From assembly GCA_003156615.1 (NCBI GenBank), contig PMHI01000730.1, positions 1 to 8,225 on the forward strand: a stretch of 8,225 nucleotides of DNA. Direction: 5' to 3'. This document shows, one piece after another, positions 1 through 7,209 of the stretch. The stretch comes from Acidobacteriaceae bacterium (GTDB lineage Bacteria; Acidobacteriota; Terriglobia; Terriglobales; SbA1). Position 1 is the first letter of the stretch. The number at the start of each line of letters is the position of its first letter. The position numbers and the translations under genes were made by a program. Under the pieces are notes generated by a model. That model did not search any database. It was not told the DNA's origin and saw only the letters and a list, made by a program, of their open reading frames with translations.

Positions 1-8
1 GATCAACA

Positions 9-42
9 AAAGTGATCGTTTGGTCCCTATATCGATCACTTT
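9..42. repeat. Perfect 10-bp inverted repeat, operator-like
   Basis: The arms AAAGTGATCG (9-18) and CGATCACTTT (33-42) are exact reverse complements separated by 14 bases. A further GATCA lies at 1-5, so GATCA/TGATC elements sit at 1-5, 13-17 and 34-38 in alternating orientation. The repeat ends 4 bases before a TTGACA hexamer and no T-run follows it, so a regulator-binding site for the downstream receptor gene is more likely than a terminator. The symmetry is read directly from the sequence; the operator role is inferred and no regulator can be named. Confidence 0.5.
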
Positions 43-46
43 CTGC

Positions 47-77
47 TTGACAAAGGCCAAGGCGCAGACGTTAGATT
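47..77 (+). promoter_or_regulatory. Candidate sigma-70-type promoter for the receptor gene
   Basis: A perfect -35 consensus TTGACA lies at 47-52. The best -10 candidates are TTAGAT (71-76, 18-bp spacing) or TAGATT (72-77, 19-bp spacing), each only a partial match to TATAAT. Transcription would begin near base 84, giving a leader of roughly 70 nt before the receptor start codon. The inverted repeat just upstream is well placed to control it. The -35 is convincing and the -10 is weak. Confidence 0.4.
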
Positions 78-142
78 TCTGTGCAGAAAAAGTAGCACGT
101 GTCTGGTACGGCGACCACTTGGTCCGTCTCAGGCAGGTCGAC

Positions 143-148
143 GAGGAG
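143..148 (+). promoter_or_regulatory. Ribosome binding site of the receptor gene
   Basis: GAGGAG lies 8 bases before the ATG at 157, a strong Shine-Dalgarno at good spacing. It supports this start, which also gives a proper signal peptide. Confidence 0.75.
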
Positions 149-156
149 ATGACAAG

Positions 157-3100
157 ATGAATCCGAGAATTTCGGTTCGACCCTTTGCGTCTGTCCTTTC
201 TTTCTTCTTGTGCCTTACGGTGGCTTTTGCAGTTCTGATGCCGGTTCCGCTTCGAGCCCAGAATTCGCAGGGAACAATTCTCGGGCATGTGCAGGACTCA
301 ACCGGCGCGGCCGTCGCTGGGGCGAAAGTGACTGTCACGAATGCCAACACCAACGTGGCTCAGCATTTCACCACCAGCAGCGTGGGCGACTACGTATTTG
401 TGGACGTGATTCCCGGAACCTACCAGGTCGAGGTGGAAGCCAGCGGCTTCAAGACCGAGATTAGCTCGGGCCTCATCTTGGAGGTAGACCAGACCCTGCG
501 CCAGGACTTCAGACTTGAGGTTGGAAAGATCAAAGAAGTGATGACCATCACGGCCGATGCCCAGATGGTGCAGACCGACAATACAACGACGGGTACCGTG
601 CTCGATCAGAAGACGATCGAGGAACTGCCTTCGAGCGGTCGGGACTTTAATAATCTGCTGAACCTGTCAGCGGGCGCGGCCAACTTCAGCGGCGGTGCGC
701 AGGCCGACGGCTGGGTCAATCACGGACTGAACACCTCATTTACCGAGGTAAGCCTCAACGGCGCGCGGCCCGATTCGCTGAGTTTCATGGTGGACGGTGT
801 GGCCGATACGGACAACGTCTTCGCCAGCGCCTCGGGCATTCCCTCCGAGTTCGCGATCCAGGAAGTTAAGGTGCAAACTGGTCTCTACTCCGCCGAATAC
901 GGGCAAGGCTCAGGCCAGATTAACTTGGCGATCAAGTCGGGAACCAACCAGTGGCACGGGCAGGCTTACGACTACCTTCAGAACGACATGTTTAATCCCA
1001 AGAGCCCGCTGGCTGAGGAACAACACCTGTTCGAAGGCGGCGCTGTTCCAACGGTTCTCCCGTGGAAGCAAAACCAGTTCGGTGGAACGCTGGGTGGTCC
1101 GGTCAGAATACCCTGGCTTTACAACGGACGGGACAAGAGCTTTTGGTTCTTCGCCTACGACGGCGGGAGGCGCCATTTTGTGCCCGCCAACGAGACCGCC
1201 ATACAGGTTCCCACGGCTGCTGAACGCACCGGCAACTTCTCCGACTGGATCAATCCGGCCACGGGAACCCCCTTCCCGCTCTATGATCCGAGCACGACCG
1301 TCTGCACTCCCGCCTGCAATGCCGCCACGCGCACGGCGTTCCCGAACAACCAGATTCCATCCACGGAAATCAACGCGATGGGGCAGAAACTCATCAATCT
1401 CTACCCCTTACCGAACATCAACTGCACGATGCCATGCAACAACTACCTAGTGCCGATTCACGATTCCATCACGACCAACAACGAGACCATGCGGGTGGAC
1501 CAGAATTTTGGCGACAAAGACCGTCTCTACTTCACCGCGAACGTGCGAAGCGACGACGAGCCCCGCCCCAGCATGCTGCCCTACTCCGGATCGATAAACT
1601 CTACGACGGCGCAGCTTTTCGCCTTGAATTGGGAGCACACCGTCAACGCCAACACCATCAACACCTTGCGCATCGGCTATAACCACTTGTTCTACCAGAG
1701 TGTTCAAGAAACCGCGTACGGACCAAATCTGCAGGCGAATCTCGGCTTTGCCAATGCTCCCGATGTGCCTGCGCTTTATTCGCTTCCGAATATCGGCCCA
1801 GGGGACGGCTACAGCGGCATCGGCAACGGCCAGTACGAAACCTCCACCAAGAGCGGAACCGACCAACTCGTAGACAATTTAAAAATGATTCGGGGCAAAC
1901 ACGCCATCACTGTCGGCATCGACCTCCGCCGTTTGCGGGAGTTCGAGCAAGACAACTATCTTGGCAATGGCACCATTAGTGCGAATGGGGAATATACAGC
2001 GAACTGCAATGCGGGCCAGACTGCCCCTCCATGCCCGGTGGGATCCCCGGGCCTAGGGCTCGGCAATGCGGTCGCCGACCTGCTGTTGAGCGATCCCAGC
2101 AACCTTTCCGGTCCCTATCCGCTCGGGGTGGATTATTTCCACACGTTCGGGACGAACTTGAATCTCTTCGCGCAGGATGATTTCAGGGTGACCCCCAGGC
2201 TCACACTCAACCTGGGGTTGCGCTATGAGTTGCCGCCGGCTTTTCACAGCATCGACAACAGCGGCTGGGGCTTCGATCCGGCCAATGGCGGCAGTCTCGA
2301 CTGGGCAAGCAAGAGCTTTGTGCAGGGAATCGATCAGCTTGCTAGTTCCTCGGGCGTCACGGTGACTCCCTCCTTCCTCAACTGCTGTATCCAGAACTCT
2401 CTCGTCCCGCAGGACAAGAAGGACTTTGCCCCGCGCATTGGCATTTCGTGGAGACCATTTCCCACCGACCGTTTCGTGGTGCGGGCGGGATACGGTCTGT
2501 TCTACGACACTTACATGCGTTATTACGATCAAGTTCAAAACTACGACGAGAATTACCTCCAGACCGTCTTGCCGGCGAGCTACCCAACGGCTCCGGGCAA
2601 CGGAACAGCGTACCCCGGGCCCAGCCTCAATCAACTATGGTCCCCGCCAATTCAAGGCCTAGGGGGTGTAGGCGGTGGTACAGGGTTTGGAGCATTTACG
2701 TTGCCCAAGTGGGACAGCAACGACTTCCTCAGCACCAGCTATATTCTGAACCAAGTGCCTTGGCCCCACAATCACAACCCATACAATCAGCAATGGACCC
2801 TCGACTTTCAGTATGCCTTGCAACCGACGCTGCTGTTGGATGTGGGATATGTGGGGTCTCACGGCATTCGCATGCCGACCTATCTGCTATTTAACGCTGC
2901 TCCCCCGCCGCCGAATCCGAATGATCCCTGTAATGGTGGCGGCGCGGCTCCCCTGGGACCTTACCTTGACATCTCGCAGGTTCCCGCTGGGTCCCCGTGT
3001 CTGACCGATCCCAACTTCTACGTAATCGATCAGCACGTGCCGTACCCCAACGTTCCTTCGGAAATGTATGCCAACGCCAACGTCCTCACTTCCAGCTATA

Positions 3101-3897
3101 ACTCTCTGCAAGTGCAGTTGAGGCAGCGCTTCAGTCACGGCCTGACCTACAATATTGCCTACACATGGGCGAAATCTCTTGACGAGATTTCCGCTATTAA
3201 CCTCGTCAATGGGAACAATAACTTCATCCAGAATCCTCAAGACATCAAGGCCGACTACGGCCCCTCCAGCTTCAACCAGCCCAATCGCCTGACGGCGAAC
3301 GGATCCTGGGAGTTGCCGGTGGGCAAAGGCAAACGGTGGTCGCTGGGACCGGCCAACTGGGTTGTGGGCGGGTGGAAGGCGAGCGGCATCTACACCATCA
3401 CTTCCGGCCGTTCGTTCACGGCGTACGGGTATAACGGCGCGAACCTGGATGAGATGGGCATTTACAGCGGCAGCAGCTACGATTCCCGCTACCGGCCGGA
3501 TCAGTCCGGGAGTGCGGAAAGCGGCTTCACTCGAAGCTACACAGAATGGTTCAATGGGAGCGTCTTCTCCCTGGCCTCGCCAGGCACCTATGGTGATGAG
3601 GGAAAGGGCGAGTTGCGTGGGCCCTACTATGAAGATCTCGACCTGAGTTTCGCCAAAGTGATCCCCATCACAGAGAGACAGCGCCTGCAGGTGCGCTTCG
3701 AAATGTTCAACGCCGGCTCGACTTGGCACCATGGCGCCTGGATCCCCTGCGCCAGCGTTCCGAGCTGTGGCAACACGCCCTTGGGATCGCTGGTTCCACC
3801 TCAGAGTTCCGCTGACCTGGTTTCGCCTTCGGTGTGGGCCCGCGATAATCTCTGGCAGGGCCATACCATTCAGTTGAGCGCGGTATATTCTTTTTAG
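157..3897 (+). CDS. Oar-like TonB-dependent receptor with N-terminal carboxypeptidase-regulatory-like domain
   Basis: Outer-membrane beta-barrel receptor, 1246 aa, probably importing a large or scarce ligand with TonB-ExbBD energy. Residues 1-34 form a signal peptide (basic start, hydrophobic core, cleavage likely after LRA at 34). Residues about 39-120 are a beta-sandwich of the CarboxypepD_reg type (GTILGHVQDSTGAAVAGAKV, then GDYVF and PGTYQVEVEASGF). The plug follows at about 126-265, with the ELPSSGRDF, SFMVDGV and SAEYGQGSGQINLAIKSGTN motifs typical of this family. The rest is barrel, ending in an aromatic residue (AVYSF), the usual outer-membrane insertion signal. Length is normal for acidobacterial members. 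All 12 cysteines of the mature protein fall in six local pairs. No SusD partner is visible, so this is not a standard SusCD pair. The ligand is unknown; the fucosidase downstream makes a glycan plausible by inference only. A clear ribosome site supports the start. Confidence 0.93.
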   Translation: MNPRISVRPFASVLSFFLCLTVAFAVLMPVPLRAQNSQGTILGHVQDSTGAAVAGAKVTVTNANTNVAQHFTTSSVGDYVFVDVIPGTYQVEVEASGFKTEISSGLILEVDQTLRQDFRLEVGKIKEVMTITADAQMVQTDNTTTGTVLDQKTIEELPSSGRDFNNLLNLSAGAANFSGGAQADGWVNHGLNTSFTEVSLNGARPDSLSFMVDGVADTDNVFASASGIPSEFAIQEVKVQTGLYSAEYGQGSGQINLAIKSGTNQWHGQAYDYLQNDMFNPKSPLAEEQHLFEGGAVPTVLPWKQNQFGGTLGGPVRIPWLYNGRDKSFWFFAYDGGRRHFVPANETAIQVPTAAERTGNFSDWINPATGTPFPLYDPSTTVCTPACNAATRTAFPNNQIPSTEINAMGQKLINLYPLPNINCTMPCNNYLVPIHDSITTNNETMRVDQNFGDKDRLYFTANVRSDDEPRPSMLPYSGSINSTTAQLFALNWEHTVNANTINTLRIGYNHLFYQSVQETAYGPNLQANLGFANAPDVPALYSLPNIGPGDGYSGIGNGQYETSTKSGTDQLVDNLKMIRGKHAITVGIDLRRLREFEQDNYLGNGTISANGEYTANCNAGQTAPPCPVGSPGLGLGNAVADLLLSDPSNLSGPYPLGVDYFHTFGTNLNLFAQDDFRVTPRLTLNLGLRYELPPAFHSIDNSGWGFDPANGGSLDWASKSFVQGIDQLASSSGVTVTPSFLNCCIQNSLVPQDKKDFAPRIGISWRPFPTDRFVVRAGYGLFYDTYMRYYDQVQNYDENYLQTVLPASYPTAPGNGTAYPGPSLNQLWSPPIQGLGGVGGGTGFGAFTLPKWDSNDFLSTSYILNQVPWPHNHNPYNQQWTLDFQYALQPTLLLDVGYVGSHGIRMPTYLLFNAAPPPPNPNDPCNGGGAAPLGPYLDISQVPAGSPCLTDPNFYVIDQHVPYPNVPSEMYANANVLTSSYNSLQVQLRQRFSHGLTYNIAYTWAKSLDEISAINLVNGNNNFIQNPQDIKADYGPSSFNQPNRLTANGSWELPVGKGKRWSLGPANWVVGGWKASGIYTITSGRSFTAYGYNGANLDEMGIYSGSSYDSRYRPDQSGSAESGFTRSYTEWFNGSVFSLASPGTYGDEGKGELRGPYYEDLDLSFAKVIPITERQRLQVRFEMFNAGSTWHHGAWIPCASVPSCGNTPLGSLVPPQSSADLVSPSVWARDNLWQGHTIQLSAVYSF

Positions 3898-4028
3898 AGA
3901 ATTCGGCGGGCCGCCACACGGAAGCGTATGGCGGCCACGCTGATCAGCCGACCCGACGCACCATGCGGAACTGAACCGAGGGTGGATGCGTCGTCCTGTA
4001 GTGCTCTGGTTCTGCGGACTCTCAGCTC
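3898..4028. other. Intergenic spacer between receptor and CutC gene
   Basis: 131 nt containing one strong hairpin (3909-3936) near its left end. I see no convincing -35/-10 pair and no Shine-Dalgarno before the CutC ATG. An in-frame TAG at 3999-4001 closes the CutC frame upstream, with no other start codon between it and 4029. It is unclear whether CutC and the fucosidase have their own promoter or depend on readthrough from the receptor gene. Confidence 0.5.
3909..3936 (+). terminator. Hairpin after the receptor gene, possible terminator or attenuator
   Basis: GGCCGCCA (3909-3916) pairs perfectly with TGGCGGCC (3929-3936). Inside, after a single C-A mismatch, ACG (3918-3920) pairs with CGT (3925-3927) around a GAAG loop. 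It starts 11 bases after the receptor stop codon. No T-run follows, so it is not a textbook intrinsic terminator. It could slow polymerase, act with Rho, or protect the receptor mRNA 3' end and set its expression apart from the downstream genes. Confidence 0.5.
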
Positions 4029-4808
4029 ATGCCGAATCGTTTGGTGCTCGAAATCTGTGTGGAATCGGTGGACCACGCCGTCGCGGCGGAGCTCGGCGGT
4101 GCGCACCGCATTGAGCTCTGCAGCGACTTGACGTCCGGGGGAATCACTCCCAGCGCCGGATTGATGCAAACTGCCCGGCGCCACGTACGCTTTCCCATCC
4201 ACGTTCTGATTCGCCCCCGGGCTGGCAATTTCTGTTACTCCGATCATGAACTTGAGATTATGCGGGAAGACATCCAGGCGGCGAAGGAGTTTGGCATGGA
4301 TGGCGTTGTGCTGGGGATCCTGCACGAGGACACTCGTGTCGACATCGAGCACACGAAGGCCTTGGTGGAATTGGCTTATCCATTACCGGTTACTTTTCAT
4401 CGGGCTTTCGATGCCTCGGGGAACCTGGAAACTTCGCTCGAGGAGGTCATCCAGACCGGCGCATCTCGCATCCTCACCTCCGGTGGCGAAGTGGGCGCCA
4501 TAGAAGGGCTTTCGACGCTGACGCGGCTGGTGCAAGCAGCAAGCGGACGGATTCTCCTGATGCCTTGTGGCGGCATCGATTCCGGGAATATTGTGCGGAT
4601 TACACGTACAACAGGGGCGCCTGAATTCCATACCTCGGTAGGAGCGTCTCGTTCCAGTGCAACGGGGGGCAATGGCACGGATCGAGGTGCCGGTGCAGCC
4701 TCCCATCCGCAATCCTCTGTTGTATTTGCAGAACAGGTTGCGAAACTAGCGAGTCTGTTGCTCAGTGCTTCTGACATCGCTACTTCTGACGATGAACGGG
4801 TACGCTAG
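4029..4808 (+). CDS. cutC: CutC family TIM-barrel protein
   Basis: 259 aa, close to the roughly 250 aa of E. coli CutC, cytoplasmic, with no signal peptide. Family landmarks are clear: LEICVES near the N-terminus, GAHRIELC (25-31) followed by GGITPSAG, the HVLIRPRAGNFCYSD segment (58-72), DGVVLGIL, PVTFHRAFD and RILTSGG. The fold is a (beta/alpha)8 barrel. The family is named for copper tolerance in E. coli, but that role is disputed and the biochemical activity is not settled. Cysteines are at 10, 31, 69 and 180. C180 lies in MPCGGI, where I recall the family usually having a glycine-rich AGGG-like turn. The ATG is the only start in the open frame, yet it has no visible Shine-Dalgarno. The stop lies 22 nt before the fucosidase ATG, so the two are probably co-transcribed. 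That context suggests a link to sugar or glycan breakdown rather than copper, by inference. Confidence 0.93.
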   Translation: MPNRLVLEICVESVDHAVAAELGGAHRIELCSDLTSGGITPSAGLMQTARRHVRFPIHVLIRPRAGNFCYSDHELEIMREDIQAAKEFGMDGVVLGILHEDTRVDIEHTKALVELAYPLPVTFHRAFDASGNLETSLEEVIQTGASRILTSGGEVGAIEGLSTLTRLVQAASGRILLMPCGGIDSGNIVRITRTTGAPEFHTSVGASRSSATGGNGTDRGAGAASHPQSSVVFAEQVAKLASLLLSASDIATSDDERVR

Positions 4809-4830
4809 ACGTCCTCTTATCGCCGGGCGT

Positions 4831-6219
4831 ATGACAATGACCAAGACGAGGGAATCCAGGCTTCAAAAGACTGCTCTCGTATGCTCGGCGATCATGCTGT
4901 GCGCGACGGTGTCCCTGGCGCAGAACTTCACCGATGTGAAGCCCAGTCCACAACAAGTTGCCTGGCAGAACTTGGAAATGGGCGCGATCATTCACTTTGG
5001 TCCGAATACATTTATGGACAGAGAGTGGGGAGACGGCACGGCAGACCCGTCGGTGTTCAATCCTGCACATGCGGATCCTGAGCAGTGGATGCGGGCTGTC
5101 AAGTCGGCTGGTATTAAGTATGTCGTCTTCGTGGCCAAACATCATGACGGTTTTTGCTTATGGCCGAGTGCGAAGACCAACTACAGCGTCCAGTCGAGCC
5201 CCTGGAGGGGAGGAAAGGGAGATCTGGTACGGGAGGCGGCAGTCGCGGCTCGTAAATATGGATTGCAGTTCGGCGTCTATCTTTCGCCCTGGGATCGCCA
5301 CGAGCCTACATATAAAAATAGCGCAGCCTATGACGATTATTATCTCGCCCAATGGACTGAGTTAGCCACGAGTTATGGCGAAATGGTTGAGTTCTGGCTC
5401 GATGGTGCCGGCAGCGAAGGCCACGTGTATAACTTCGATCGCTACGTTGATAACCTGCGGGTGTATCAACCGAATACCATGATCTTTGCCGATGCCGCCT
5501 TGCTGAAGTACGGCGACATACGCTGGGTTGGAAACGAAGAGGGCAATGCCTCGGAAGAGAACTGGAACGTGCTCGACTTGCGCGGCTACCTGCGCTACCG
5601 TCCAGCCGAGGCCGATACTCCGCTGCGCAAGGAGCACTGGTTTTGGCACCCGAACGATGAGGCGAGTTTGAAGTCCGTCGGCGAGCTCTTGGATACTTAC
5701 GAGCGAACCGTGGGCCGCGGAGCGCAGCTGATGATTGGTCTTGCGCCCGACAACCGGGGCCTCCTGCCCGACGCGGATGTGAAACGCCTCAAGGAGTTTG
5801 GCGAGGCTCTTCACTCAATCTACGCGCCGCAGAAAAATCTCGCCGCTCGCGCTACCAATGCCTCGGCATATCATGCGGCTCTTGATTCCGATCCCGACAC
5901 AATGTGGTCGCCGCCAGAGGGATCTCATGCCGCGACCATCGACTTGGTTTTCTCCCATCTCATTAGTTTCGACCGTGCCTTGACCATGGAATGGCTCGTG
6001 GACGGGCAGAAGGTGCAGAAGTACGCGATCCAGATCAGGTCTGGCATCCATTGGATCACTGTCTATACAGGAACCACGATTGGTCATAAGAAGATCGACA
6101 TCTTCCCTCGCGTCACTACACAACGCGTGCGACTAAGTATCATCTCCGCCTCCGCGACGCCCCGCATACGGGAGTTCCAGCTGTTCGATGAAGCGCGGAC
6201 AAACCTACAGCAGGAGTAA
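4831..6219 (+). CDS. Exported alpha-L-fucosidase, glycoside hydrolase family 29
   Basis: 462 aa enzyme removing terminal alpha-L-fucose from glycans by a retaining mechanism, probably periplasmic or secreted. Residues 1-30 are a signal peptide (KTRESRLQK, hydrophobic core, cleavage after SLA). No lipobox fits. GH29 marks include H55 in IIHFGPNTF, KHHDGF (H104-H105-D106) and EFWLDG with the predicted nucleophile D191. E236 in GNEEG lies exactly 45 residues later and is the likely acid/base. From memory this matches the D172/E217 pair of the bifidobacterial GH29 subfamily B enzyme AfcB, so preference for branched alpha-1,3/1,4-fucose (Lewis-type) is a reasonable inference. Residues about 336-455 form a C-terminal beta-rich domain of F5/8 type C (CBM32-like) appearance, possibly sugar-binding. 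ATG 4831 is preferred because it gives a normal signal peptide. An in-frame ATG at 4792 and GTG at 4765 would overlap the CutC gene and lengthen the basic n-region. No strong ribosome site is visible, so translational coupling to CutC is possible. Confidence 0.92.
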   Translation: MTMTKTRESRLQKTALVCSAIMLCATVSLAQNFTDVKPSPQQVAWQNLEMGAIIHFGPNTFMDREWGDGTADPSVFNPAHADPEQWMRAVKSAGIKYVVFVAKHHDGFCLWPSAKTNYSVQSSPWRGGKGDLVREAAVAARKYGLQFGVYLSPWDRHEPTYKNSAAYDDYYLAQWTELATSYGEMVEFWLDGAGSEGHVYNFDRYVDNLRVYQPNTMIFADAALLKYGDIRWVGNEEGNASEENWNVLDLRGYLRYRPAEADTPLRKEHWFWHPNDEASLKSVGELLDTYERTVGRGAQLMIGLAPDNRGLLPDADVKRLKEFGEALHSIYAPQKNLAARATNASAYHAALDSDPDTMWSPPEGSHAATIDLVFSHLISFDRALTMEWLVDGQKVQKYAIQIRSGIHWITVYTGTTIGHKKIDIFPRVTTQRVRLSIISASATPRIREFQLFDEARTNLQQE

Positions 6220-6235
6220 TTCTCGCGGCTCTCGG

Positions 6236-6249
6236 CGGTTCGCTAACCG
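6236..6249. terminator. Small hairpin in the convergent gap
   Basis: CGGTT (6236-6240) and AACCG (6245-6249) form a 5-bp stem with a CGCT loop, between the convergent stop codons of the fucosidase and the carbon-nitrogen hydrolase. One more pair forms after a G-G mismatch (6234 with 6251). The whole gap is only 46 nt (6220-6265), so this is the only candidate for a shared bidirectional stop signal. There is no T-run directly after it on either strand. Weak support. Confidence 0.25.
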
Positions 6250-6265
6250 GCAAAACGCAATCAGC

Positions 6266-7054
6266 CTAGCCGTACTTGCACCGTGCCGCAAGCAAGCCTG
6301 TGGCCGCAGTGATATCGATGTCTGCGATGAGCAGTCCTTCCTTGCCGTACGGCTGACAGGCAAGGAGTGTGCCGTCGGGCCGCACAACCGCTGAAGTAGT
6401 CGGCGACCCGACGCTGGCACAGTTCACCGATGCGAAGTAGCAGGTGTTTTCGGCGGCGCGACATAACATTGCTTTCTCATGAAACGAGTTTTCTGGATCG
6501 GCGAAGCGTGTGGGTATGTAACTGCCGGGTTCGGCAACATGAAAATGGGGGTGGAATACGATCTGTGCTCCGCGACGAACCAGCCAGCGCACGGTTTCCG
6601 GATATCTCCAGCCCTCGTGACAGATCACGATCCCGAATGTCAACGGGCCAATCTGAAAAATCTGCCTGCCGGAACCGGGCAAGTATGTCAGTTCTTCGGA
6701 GGGATCGAGTTGCACTTTGTCCTGGAACCCGGCGATCGTACCGTCTTGCTTGATGACCAGAGCAGTAGCTAACAGTCCATGCGGAACGAGCCGTTCGCTG
6801 CCCAGGATAATGGCGACCTTCGCCTTGCCAGCGGCCGCAGCAATCGCTAACCACGCCCGGTCGAGGAACGCAGAGTCGGGAGGTGGAACCTGCTTCCCCA
6901 GGCCCCGATAGCCAGGCACGAAGCACTCGGGAAAGCAGATCAGACCGGCGCCCTTAATGGCTGCTTCGCCGATGGCTTGCTCGGCCAACTCGACCGATTC
7001 CTCAGGGCTCGCGGGGAACCTAAGATTGGCGAGTGCGATTCGAAACGTGCTCAT
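6266..7054 (-). CDS. Carbon-nitrogen hydrolase (nitrilase superfamily)
   Basis: 262 aa, cytoplasmic amidase- or nitrilase-like enzyme that would hydrolyse a non-peptide C-N bond. The catalytic triad is complete: E43 in LICFPECFVPGY, K113 in FQDKVQLDP and C145 in GIVICHEGWRYPE. E120/E121 probably supply the auxiliary glutamate. The N-terminus FRIALANLRF and the length (about 260-280 aa is usual) fit a stand-alone single-domain member. The substrate cannot be told from sequence. ATG 7054 is chosen because GGAGA (7065-7061) sits 6 bases upstream and the family similarity begins immediately after it. The frame stays open upstream to a stop at 7225-7223, but that extension reads as another protein's tail. 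It lies downstream of the GNAT gene on the same strand, 199 nt away, and is convergent with the fucosidase. C-C-N hydrolase and fucosidase have no obvious metabolic link. Confidence 0.9.
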   Translation of the reverse strand: MSTFRIALANLRFPASPEESVELAEQAIGEAAIKGAGLICFPECFVPGYRGLGKQVPPPDSAFLDRAWLAIAAAAGKAKVAIILGSERLVPHGLLATALVIKQDGTIAGFQDKVQLDPSEELTYLPGSGRQIFQIGPLTFGIVICHEGWRYPETVRWLVRRGAQIVFHPHFHVAEPGSYIPTRFADPENSFHEKAMLCRAAENTCYFASVNCASVGSPTTSAVVRPDGTLLACQPYGKEGLLIADIDITAATGLLAARCKYG

Positions 7055-7129
7055 TTGGCATCTCCAAATTGTCTCGGTTGTCCGCGGCTCGGATCGTAGT
7101 GATCGACCCACAGACATGCGCGAGACGCG

Positions 7130-7201
7130 AAAACTTTCGAGGCGCTGCAAGTACCAATCAGGAAAGCCATATTTGCGGGCGGCAACAACAATCCAGTAAT
7201 C
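7130..7201 (-). pseudogene. Possible C-terminal remnant of a gamma-glutamylcyclotransferase-like gene
   Basis: In the same frame as the hydrolase, but upstream of its ribosome site, the minus strand reads a 24-residue segment that includes ARKYGFPDWYLQRLESF. From memory this resembles the end of gamma-glutamylcyclotransferase-like (GGCT/AIG2) proteins, where an alanine-rich helix leads into G-(L/F)-P-x-x-Y-x-x-x-L. Compared with the human GGCT tail it appears two residues shorter before the GFP motif. A stop codon at 7225-7223 closes the frame just upstream, no start codon fits and the rest of such a protein is absent. It would therefore be a deletion remnant. The match rests on a short motif without an alignment, so it may be chance. 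Confidence 0.3.
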
Positions 7202-7209
7202 AGTAGTAA

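Noticed and set aside
149..160. Three-codon upstream frame (ATG ACA AGA TGA) overlapping the receptor start
   Set aside because: It has no room for its own ribosome site apart from the one serving the receptor, and such tiny frames arise easily by chance.
2887..3864. 325-codon minus-strand frame opposite the receptor gene
   Set aside because: It lies wholly antisense to a convincing receptor barrel, shows no domain, and long antisense frames are common in GC-rich genes.
4765..4830. GTG 4765 or ATG 4792 as the fucosidase start
   Set aside because: Both overlap the CutC coding end, lack ribosome sites and put a long non-typical stretch before the signal peptide. ATG 4831 gives a normal one.
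7098..7105. AGTGATCG upstream of the hydrolase, matching the core of the repeat at 9-42
   Set aside because: Only 8 bases, a single half-site without an inverted partner; one chance copy of a given 8-mer in a window of this size is not surprising.
7055..7150. Alternative TTG start extending the hydrolase by 32 residues
   Set aside because: The extension is arginine- and serine-rich, unlike the family N-terminus, and the GGAGA at 7065-7061 clearly serves ATG 7054.
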